A stretch of DNA of 64,000 bases from Capitella teleta (lineage: Eukaryota; Annelida; Polychaeta; Capitellidae), in the NCBI GenBank assembly GCA_000328365.1, contig KB297234.1, positions 415,616 to 479,615 on the forward strand, given 5' to 3'. Shown here piece by piece: positions 21,512 to 30,376 of this stretch. Position numbers and translations under genes: made by a program. The number at the start of each line of letters is the position of its first letter. The first letter of the stretch is position 1. The notes below the pieces were generated by a model, which worked only from the letters and a program-made list of their open reading frames with translations, ran no database searches and had not been told where the DNA came from.

Positions 21512-24234
21512 ATGGTACCAACAGTGTCTTTCTGCATTCTTCTGGTAATCTCTGGACGTTTTGCTACAAACATTGATTGGTGAGTTGCTTCGATCAGGTG
21601 TTGATGCATTCAAAGAGATCGCCCATAAATTGATCTATAAGATTTACATCTTTGGTCTAATCCATGGAATACTCAAGAAAGGACCTTGATCTACATAATC
21701 TCTAGTCGATCTTTGCGTCTGGTTGCATATCGCCAATTATCATACTGGGAACAGGGAAAATTGACATTAAGAATTGCATGCTAATACCATAGTGAAAGGA
21801 GGATAGGAAGCGTGACATATTGCGTTGACATAGGGTCCCTTGTTGATCTCGAGCTGCTGGGAAATCGGACGGCCAGGCTGAACGTCAGTCACCTGGCTTA
21901 CTATGCGTTGATCCGGCAGGTATGAATAAAACTCTAAAAGTCTCGAGAGAAAATACTTTCTTAAGCGCTGCTCACATAGTTATAACTACATTCGAAAACG
22001 CACGCACATAATTACTTAAAATATTTCCCATCACACTATTTTATGCATATATGCATTCACATTTGCGGCTGTGTCGATGCGTGCGTTTCCCGCACACATT
22101 CGGATGGATCTATCTGGAATCGTGTTTTCAATTACAAAAGCAATTGAAGATTCCGATGGATATAAATATGGTCCACACCAACCGCATGCCCGGACAGCAC
22201 ACATAAAAGTATAAACTTGCTTTTGCGGGCCGACTGATACGTGTGTGCCTCGCTGTTCAACAGGTCGTTCTGGACGCGCACCTTGGCAGTCTCTGTTGAG
22301 TGTCCTGCTCTGTTTGTAGATTGCATTTGCATATCGATGTTGTTGATGGAGCAGTAGTCTCTGAGCTGAGCGGCTACGGTATTTTCCGTCATCTTGGAAA
22401 TAGATTCCACGAGTTAGATACCAGCCTATAGTTTTTCAGCTGATCCTGGTCAAGGGAATTCTTTTTCAGGCGAGGTCGCACGTGAGCAGTCTTGTAGTCG
22501 CCTTGCATGGTGGAGTTAGCAAGAAACCAGTTGATGGTGAAGCACAGCAGGGGCACAGCTGATGGGCACCTCTTGAGCAGCGTCGTTGGAATCGGGACGT
22601 CTAGATTGCAGGACTTAGGGGTGGTAGAAGATAACGTCTTAGAGATCCAGTCTCGCGAAACTGGACGGAAAGATGTCAGAGGAGTGATTTCAGTGCTCAA
22701 ACGAGGCTCGATTGTAACATCAGGATTAGGATGGGCACCAATTGCACTTCTCACACATTCGATCTTTTCACTGAAAAAAACTGGAGAACGTTTCTGCCAG
22801 TTCGAGTTCTTAGTCATGCCGTGGGAGTGGAGAGGAGGACTGTTTGTGCAGAAGCTGATTCAAGATGATGTACGTGTGTTTGGTGGAAGTGGCATCCTGT
22901 AGCTTTCATAATATATGGGTCATCTTAGTGCAGTCTCGAAGTCTTCGTAGACCCAGCATTTAACGTGAATGTCGCTTTGCTCAGGTCGAATAGCTGAAAA
23001 CGTGAAGATATCGAGATTTACTTTGTTTCAGAACTGAAGGAAGAACTACTCAATCACGGTTATTCTGGCTAGGACGTTGTTAGCTTCGTGTACCTATAAT
23101 CGTAAAAAATGCAAGCGTGCGCATGATTGCCAATGTGTATGTACAAGCTAACCTCCATTTCTATGATAAAACCGATTATACAAGCAATGTACCCTTATAT
23201 GAATTATTACTATTAGTAGAATTACTATTTTTATTTATGGCTGCAATCACTGGTTCATTGAAGCAGGATAAGTCACGGTGGCCCTTTCTAGTTATTTTTT
23301 TTTCCATTCCAGTGTTGAGAATGCGATTGCAGTTGAGCCTCCCCTGGATAGACATCCCGTTGACTGGGTTGCCCAATATGACCAGAAGTGGGCAGAGAAC
23401 GTTGTGGAATCTTCAAAGCACAGAAAAGAGGCTCCTTTCGAAGATTTTACTGCATCAACTGGGGCAACAATCACTTCTACTACAAATGAAACCCCGCCAA
23501 CGACGCAAACAACCACCAAAGAAGCAACCAATCCATCATCCACCGAAGCAATCACCGCATCAACAGCCATTCCATCAACCACCGAAGGAGCAACCACTTC
23601 ATCAACCATCAAAAAGGCAACCACTTCACCAACTGCCAAAAAAGCAACCACTCCATCAACTACCAAAGAAGCAACCACTCCATCAACCACCAAAAAGGCA
23701 ACCACTTCACCAACTACCGAAGAAGCAACCACTCCATCAACTACCGAAGAAGCAACCACTCCATCAACTACCGAAGAAGCAACCACTTCATCAACTACCG
23801 AAGAAGCAACCACTCCATCAACCACCGAAGAAGCAACCACTCCATCAACTACCGAAAAAGCAACCACTCCATCAACCACCAAAAATGCAACCACTCCATT
23901 AACCACCAAAGAAGCAACCACTTCATCAACTACCAAAAAAGCAACCACTCCATCAACTACCAAAGAAGCAACCACTTCATCAACCACCAAAAATGCAACC
24001 ACTCCATTAACCATCAAAGCAAACACCGCACCAACAACCACTCCATCAACCACCAAAGAAGCAACCACTCCACCAACCACCGAAGAAGCAACCACTCCAT
24101 TGGCGTCACAAGCAACGACTGAACCAACCGATTCAACACCAGCCACAACGATTTCAGGCGGAATCTCACTTCGACAAAGTATTTCATGCATTGTAATGAA
24201 CTCCCTCTCTGTAATGATTGCCTTTCTACTTTGA
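21512..24234 (+). CDS. Secreted Thr-rich mucin-like protein, copy 2
   Basis: Two exons, 21512-21579 and 23313-24234, in frame across a 1,733-bp intron; about 329 residues. Exon 1 gives the signal peptide MVPTVSFCILLVISGRFA. Exon 2 starts with the region conserved in copy 1 (AVEPPLDRHPVDWVAQ, KWAENVVESSKHRKEAPF), then about 17 copies of a 9-residue unit of the form ATTPSTTEE / ATTPSTTKK / ATTSSTTKE, and ends ISGGISLRQSISCIV with a hydrophobic tail to the stop. As in copy 1, this fits a GPI-anchored mucin-like surface protein. Alternating Lys- and Glu-bearing units make the stalk charged, unlike copy 1. The intron is longer than in copy 1 and contains a LINE fragment on the opposite strand. Confidence 0.82.
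22255..22830 (-). mobile_element. LINE reverse transcriptase fragment in an intron
   Basis: Minus-strand frames match the N-terminal part of a CR1/L2-type non-LTR reverse transcriptase: YKTAHVRPRLKKNSLDQDQL, LKNYRLVSN (usually LKNYRPVSN), then in another frame MQSTNRAGHSTETAKVRVQND, corresponding to the usual QSAYRxGHSTETALLRVxND. The frame changes between these two blocks, and the element is cut off before the catalytic YADD box. It lies in the intron of the second mucin-like gene in the opposite orientation, which explains part of that intron's extra length. Confidence 0.85.
23590..24110 (+). repeat. 27-bp coding tandem repeat
   Basis: About 17-19 in-frame copies of a 27-base unit around ACCACTCCATCAACTACC plus GAAGAAGCA, encoding the 9-residue Thr-rich unit. 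The copies differ mainly in GAA/AAA codons and CCA/TCA. Confidence 0.9.
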
Positions 24235-24469
24235 GTAATTCTTGCAAATACTTCACCGGATGTAGCTTGCTGCCTTGAAACCCTTTGTCCACACAATCGT
24301 TGCCATTCCCATTATATTGTGTGTGCAATACATTGTATTTCACGGTTTATTTTTATCGACACTTTATTCTTTGAATTACATATGCTGAATATAAAAAGGC
24401 AGACGTTTCATAGGTTTAAACCGAGTATTGCTGGGCCTGGTATTTTGGTATTTAGGTATTTGTTGATAT

Positions 24470-25990
24470 TTAGGGACAAGATCATCCTCTCCAAACACTT
24501 TTCCATCCTCTCCTCAGTGGATATGCAGATTGGCTTCCGACCTGGCCACTCCACCACACAGTGCACTTTTGCACTCCAGGAAATCGCTGAACACTTTGCA
24601 AGCAGAAATTCGAATGTACATACATATCACGCTGTTAGACGCATCCAGGGCTTTTGACCGCGTACATTATGTTAAGATTTTCAGTCTTCTCCTGATGATG
24701 TACACGACCCAGAGAATGTCTGTAAGATGGTGAGGCGTTGACTCAGAGAGCTTCTCATGTGCAAATGGAGTAAAACAGGGTGCTGTTCTCTCGCCAGTGT
24801 TCTTCTGTGTTTACATGGAAGAGTTACTAAAGAAATTAGAAGAATCGGAAATTGAATGCTACATAGGCCACCGCTACGCAGGCGCCCTGTGTTATGCAGA
24901 CGACGTGGCCCTAATCGCTCCCTCTCAGCAAGCGATGCGAAGAATGCTTCACATATGCAAAGATTTCGCCATCAAGTTCCATGTCAAGTTCAACAGTTCA
25001 AAAAGCATTAACATTGTAATTGGCACAGAAAAATATACACCTGTTTCTCTGCATGGCATCATCATTCCCCGCGCAAAAAAAGCAGTTAATCTTGGACACG
25101 CTGTCGGCATCAACGCACATAACGCTAATATCGCCAAGGCCAAAGCTGAGTTCTGCGGCAAAATTAATATGTTATTGTCGCACTTCAGTTTCTGCACTTT
25201 AGACGTCAAACGACATCTTTTTCGCACCTACTGCACCTCTTATTATGATTGCCCTTTGTGGGATTTGCGATCACTCAGCGGATTCTCCGCTTTTTGGAGA
25301 AAGTGCATCCGAAGGCTCCTGAAACTGCCTCCACGCACTCACTCATGCTTCGTCGCACCTTTGTTAAAGATTCCTGACCTAATAACACAACTTCTTCTTA
25401 GATTCGTTAATTTCCTCTCATCCCGTTTTAATAGCACAAATAACCTACTAAAAGCATGTTCATCTCTCACTCTAAATAGCCATTCAACCGTCGCCAATAA
25501 CCTCAGGTGTGTTATGTCAATCCTTAAAATAGACTATGCATATCTTCTCAAATCTGTGTCCGAAAATCATAATTCATTAAAAGATAGCCTGAAAATTGAG
25601 CTCCAAACCCCTTTCGATATCAATGTGCATGTACATACAATAAAAGAACTCACCAGAATAAAAAAATAATGAACTGCAAGCTCCAATATCAAATATCGAA
25701 GCATCCATATTGTTAAATTCGATTTGTATTGAATAACTGACAAGTCGCCAATTTCTATTTTTTTCTGTTTTTCTGTTTTTCTGTTTTTCTGTTTTTCTGT
25801 TTGTTTGTTTGTTTGTTTGTTTTTCTGTTTGTTTGTCTGTTTGTTTTTGTTTTGTTTTTGTTTGTTTGTTTGTTTGTTTGTTTGTTTGTTTGTTTGTTTG
25901 TTTTTTTTTTTGCACTGTGTATATAGAATTATATGCATTTATTATACATGTATGTCTGAAATGACGTGAATAAATATATTATTATTATTT
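24470..25990 (+). mobile_element. LINE, 5'-truncated, reverse transcriptase to 3' end
   Basis: The plus strand reads RDKIILSKHFS, MQIGFRPGHSTTQCTFALQE, LLDASRAFDRVHY, GVKQGAVLSPVFFCVYMEEL, the intact catalytic box CYADDVALIAPSQQAMRRML, then LSHFSFCTLDVKRHLF and RRLLKLPPRTHSC, ending at a stop at 25669. The last 290 codons (24797-25669) are open. Earlier parts lie in different frames with deletions around 24640-24780, so the copy is inactive. The 3' region holds a GTTT-type repeat and finishes in ATTATTATT (about 25977-25990), the usual kind of LINE tail. The endonuclease half is missing. The clade is not certain. Confidence 0.9.
25755..25912. repeat. (GTTT)n / (CTGTTTTT)n microsatellite
   Basis: TTTTTCTG units followed by TTTG units over about 150 bp in the LINE 3' region. 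The reverse strand frame rich in Lys, Gln, Asn and Thr is a by-product. Confidence 0.92.
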
Positions 25991-28497
25991 GTTAGTTCCA
26001 CGAGAGATAACCGAAAATCATGAGGAGAATTTAAAACCACACAACGAGACACATTGGCATATAAAACGTGAATTTCCAAAAATATAAATATAAACACAAA
26101 ACAAACTATAATATGAAAGGAAAGGAAAATGTGACATCATGTAAATGCAAGCAAACAAGACATGTAAAAAAGGTTGAAATTTATGAAATAATATGAAATG
26201 AAAATATAATGAGCCAATTGCATGTGAATAAACACGTAAAGATAAATTAAACTAGATTGTGTACCAGTGGAGAGTATTATGTTCTCAAATTAAAAATATG
26301 TATCAAAATGAAAATAAACAAAACAAATTAGAGATTTATGGGGTCTGATCTCATTTACTCCCTCGGCAAAATTTAAAAGTGGCCAATATTTAGGATCTAA
26401 GAAGACTCAGCATAACTATTCTTGCATCAACGACTGAGGAATATGATGAATTTTTCCACTCTGTATGTATGGGGTCTGCAGGTTGCAGGTTGAAATCGTG
26501 AGAAGTGAAAAACAGCCCACGAAAACCAGCATTTCTTTGTTTTCTCACCTCATTGAATGTGTAAAACAGTAGATATCGCGTTAATGAATGTTGAAACAAA
26601 CTTTGTTAAATGTGAAATTAAAGGGATGGGGAACTGAATTTTAAGTGATGTTATATTGACTCATAGCACCAATTGATAGCATTCCGTGCCAAAAGCACCA
26701 TGCCTGGATGCAAGCGTAAGGAAATAATCCATTACGAATATCGGGGTTAGCATTGGGCCTATGGGAGAATGACTTCCATTATGAAGTATAGGAGGCAAAC
26801 GTCAGCTGAAGGCTTGCCGTGATTGGTCCCGTTCCCCTCGTGAAGCTATCGATTTCAGCCAATCAGAGCAGATCATCTTTGCCATAAAAGGACATCTCTT
26901 TTGTTTACGAAACGAAAGCGCATGCGTGGTGCACTCTGGCTGACCTTTTTACTGTTTCAGGATGAGAAACATGGTAGGTGTCCTAGAAAATCGCTTGTTA
27001 AAATAAGAAAATAAGAAAAATAGCGAAAAATATTTTTTTTTTTTTCGCGCCTGACTGGTGGCAAAATGATTATTCTATCTATTTCCGAAAAGAAAAAAAA
27101 AATATCCAGGGGTTTAGTCGCAGGACACGCTGATATGACGAGGCCCATTGTAAAAGACTGGCATATTTTTAGAAATACGCCTGTTGTGGGCTAATTCCAA
27201 GATATATCGAATTTGACAGGTTTAAAATCTCGTTTTCTTCTCCGTTCGATTTCAGACTGTGGTGACGTGACAAAAGTAATTCTCCTATTTTAACAATGGG
27301 AGCCGTCGAGTGAGCAGATCTTCTAGCAGTTCTCATAAAAGAAATCTTGCACTCATCTGGTTTCAAGATATTCTGCCTGAACAGGAAATTCGTATCTTAA
27401 TTTGTCTTGATTATCATTCACAGTTGACGATTTTTTTCATGAGTTATCTTCCGTCTCTCACATAAGGCCATAGAATTGATTTAAAGAGGTTCTGAAATGA
27501 ACAGAGGTCCTCTTTAAATGGGTGGCATAATATTCAGGTGGAAGGGATGCGGCGTTTGGTGGCAGTGAGGGTGTCGATGTCGACGCTGGGATTCAGAGCG
27601 GATGTTGATGAAGAGATTAGCTGGTGATTGATGTCGATGTCGAATTATGAGGGATGATAATTAAAGCGGGTCAATCACCTCGCTCGCCTTCCTGGCCGTT
27701 CGAATATTTTCGAATATTTCCTATATATCAGCATTAAATATTTGGATAAATTCTCTATACGATATACGATATATATACGAAGAGAATAATTGATTATTTT
27801 CAAAGATATTGTATAGTATTATTTTAGGAATGCAAATTTTATCACATCATTAAAATAAAGTGATATAATTGTCTACATTTTTGCTTAAATAAATGGGTGC
27901 ACCCAATACTGATTACTGTAATAATTTCATTTACTTTTCATCGCAGATGAATACTGATCATCTACAATTCTAAATGTAATAAGAAAAATAAATAAATGCA
28001 AAAGACGTTCTGAAAATGCACTCCACGTGACAACAGGCGCCATTTTGTTTCCAAACCGCCTCTGGCGTCAGTGGTGGTCACGAGTTGTCGCATGTCTCTT
28101 ATAAGAGGATCTTAATTGAGCCATTCAGCTTAGGTTTTCACTGATGGTCGAATTTTCGTTTGAGAAGGGTTGGCAAAGGGTTATATGGGTTAAAACATTG
28201 TGTGTCGGAGTCAAAGCACGACGATGAAATGACAGAGCTACTTTTCCTCGCGCTTTGACGTGACGCACAATGTGTCAGGAAACCTACACCTCTCCTCCTC
28301 AAACTAGAATTCTGTCATCAGTGAGAGCTGAGAGACTATCACAATGACGGCAGTTACCATTAGATCACACATGTAATGATTCAGACAATAAAACATCCAT
28401 TAGGGATTGTTTTGAGGTGACCCATTTTCACAGAGGAGGATCAGATTACGCCAAAGAGGTGCGAGGAAACAGCGACATTGTTCCGCTGCTGAAATCG
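25991..28497. other. Region upstream of the GPCR, no coding exon seen
   Basis: Around 26830-26915 there are CCAAT-type words in both orientations (GATTGG, CCAATCAG) and a TATA-like CATAAAAGG, followed by an acceptor-like TGTTTCAG and an ATG at 26962; this could be a promoter and first exon, but nothing confirms it. 27589-27733 is the second copy of the dispersed repeat. Confidence 0.35.
27589..27733 (+). repeat. Dispersed repeat, copy 2
   Basis: Same sequence as 20327-20456 with a small expansion near the end (TTCGAATA repeated). It lies about 770 bp upstream of the GPCR start. Confidence 0.75.
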
Positions 28498-29559
28498 ATG
28501 GCATTCCCATTTTACCCAAAAGGGCCCTGCTCCATTAGCACCCGATACAATCCACAAAACACCATGGAGAAGACGACATCAACACCCGAAGAAACGCTGA
28601 TCGGCAGCCAGAGAATAATTACATTGACCGTTGTATCGATCATCCAAGTGTCCGGCGTACTGGCCAATGTTCTGGCCATCATAACCATACTGCATTCCCC
28701 GAAGGTCCGACTTAGTGGGCAAGGCTTCGTATTAACGCTTTGCTGCTCGGATCTGCTGTTTATCGGAGTAGCGTTTCCGTTTATCATCGTCGCCTTGAGT
28801 CGGGGTCAATGGCCCTTCGGCGATTTCCTTTGTGAATTTCAAGGCTTTCTCATGTGCTGGTCAGTGACGGCGTCGACGGGCAACATGGCGGCCATTGCAT
28901 GCGCTCGATTCCTCAGTGTCGTCCATCCGTCGATATACAAACAGTTGAAGACGCAGCACTTACTGCTCATGATGCTCTGTGCCTGGATTTACTCCTTCGT
29001 CGTCATCCTTCCCTCAGTCACCGGTTGGGGAAAGATCTCTTTCTCTGCTCACGTGGACGCCTGCGTGATCGAGTGGACGTACCGTTGGGACTATACGTAC
29101 TTAGTCGCTTTCTTCGTCTTCGTCGTTCCCTTGAGCGTCATCGCGTTCTGCTACTTCAAGATCTTCAGTGTTTTCTGGGTCAGTAAGTCCAAGTTAGCCC
29201 AAGGACAGTCCGGAGGAATCAAGTTCTCGAGCAAAGAAAGACGCTTAGCCGTGCAACTTCTGATTTTGCTTGGAGCATTTTTGGTCTGCTGGGGTCCGTA
29301 TTTCGTTCTTGTCGTCTGTTTTGACCGACAGCGCCGAGTGAAACGATCGGTTTATGACATTGTTACCAATTTCCTGGTTGTCAGCAGCCTAGCTGATCCA
29401 TGCATCTACTTTTTCTCGAACCCAATCATGCGCAGGGAAGCTAAACAACTCCTGTGTGGTTTCATTCGACGACGAGAGAGGAACGTCGTGCATGCGATGT
29501 CAAGAGGGACGACGACATCGAATCCGGTCGAAAAGGCTGTCACATTAACTGACCATTGA
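28498..29559 (+). CDS. Rhodopsin-class G protein-coupled receptor, orphan
   Basis: Intronless frame; the first in-frame ATG is 28498 (353 residues), and 28564 is an alternative start. Seven hydrophobic segments are clear. Class A markers are GVLANVLAI (N1.50), CCSDLLF (D2.50), GQWPFGDFLC with the ECL1 Trp and C3.25, W4.50 in LCAWIYSF, the ECL2 Cys in DACVIEW, PLSVIAFCY (P5.50), LVCWGPYF (P6.50) and LADPCIYFF in place of NPxxY. DRY is replaced by ARF (ACARFLSVVHP). The ECL2-TM5 region (VTGWGKIS...YTYLVAFFVF) resembles opsins and melatonin receptors, but the retinal-binding Lys of TM7 is absent (Val), so it is not a light sensor of the usual type. The ligand is unknown. Cysteine near the C-terminus (LLCGF) suits palmitoylation. 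Confidence 0.9.
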   Translation: MAFPFYPKGPCSISTRYNPQNTMEKTTSTPEETLIGSQRIITLTVVSIIQVSGVLANVLAIITILHSPKVRLSGQGFVLTLCCSDLLFIGVAFPFIIVALSRGQWPFGDFLCEFQGFLMCWSVTASTGNMAAIACARFLSVVHPSIYKQLKTQHLLLMMLCAWIYSFVVILPSVTGWGKISFSAHVDACVIEWTYRWDYTYLVAFFVFVVPLSVIAFCYFKIFSVFWVSKSKLAQGQSGGIKFSSKERRLAVQLLILLGAFLVCWGPYFVLVVCFDRQRRVKRSVYDIVTNFLVVSSLADPCIYFFSNPIMRREAKQLLCGFIRRRERNVVHAMSRGTTTSNPVEKAVTLTDH

Positions 29560-29712
29560 GATATGTATGTCAGCCGATCATCCATGACGACATTGACATG
29601 CGATGGTTGCACAATAACGTGGTACCAGTATAGTGCCAAAACACAGGTAGACTCAGCATTGATGTGTCAGTAGCAATGTGACATTGGAGATCAGAGATAA
29701 AAGGCACACGAC

Positions 29713-29718
29713 AATAAA
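29713..29718 (+). terminator. Poly-A signal of the GPCR gene
   Basis: AATAAA about 155 bases after the stop codon at 29557-29559. Confidence 0.6.
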
Positions 29719-30376
29719 GTCGGTTTAATTAAATGTGAGAGTCCTCACATTTATAATCATTCGATTTCAGATAAACGATTATTAGGCACGAACAAGAATC
29801 ACGTGTCATGAACATTGTATGCACCTTCATAACGATAAAAACTGTGAGGGAGGACTACATGCAACAGGCGAATTGGAGTCGTAATATACTCGTTCTGCAA
29901 TTCGTATCACTTGACATGAATTCAATCATTTCAATGGAAGAAGTTTGCGTAGAGGGTGATTCAGAAGTATGCTTACAAGCGATCTTCTGTGTAGCGTGTC
30001 TTGTATATCTCGATGTCATGACTCATGCATACATTTATCGATATATGCGGGTGTTGTATTTAAAGAGTGTTAGATGTCTGCCTCTGATATCACCCGATTG
30101 ATCTCTTATGACTTATATCGAATGTTTCACGTGGGTGCAAAAATTCGAGAATGATTAATGGGAATTTTTAATGGGTATCCTTCAACACACTTTCAGTGCC
30201 AATTGACCAAAGCAAAACAATATTATAACGAAAACATTATTATAACATGATTGTCAAAAAGGAGCATTGTAAGTAGAGCCTGCAATGGGCCTGCGATACT
30301 TGACTTTTGGTCAGTTGCATCCTTAGAACAATCTTAACATCGGTTGGCCACGAGGTCACACCACACTTGACTTCAG
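29719..30376. other. Spacer between GPCR and transporter genes
   Basis: Tail-to-tail spacer. A 97-codon plus-strand frame at 29808-30101 resembles nothing known. Confidence 0.5.

Noticed and set aside
23590-24110. CRISPR-like array
   Set aside because: The 27-bp repeats are directly adjacent, in frame and coding, with no spacers.
23292-24296. 334-codon minus-strand frame and a 261-codon plus-strand Gln/Pro/His frame
   Set aside because: Both are shadows of the 27-bp Thr repeat of the second mucin-like gene; the Thr-rich frame alone has a matching signal-peptide exon, a conserved N-terminal block and a paralogue.
25567-25938. Lys/Gln/Asn/Thr-rich minus-strand frames
   Set aside because: Translation of a (GTTT)n microsatellite in the LINE 3' region.
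28498-29559. Opsin
   Set aside because: The TM7 lysine that binds retinal is absent, so only a general rhodopsin-class receptor is claimed.
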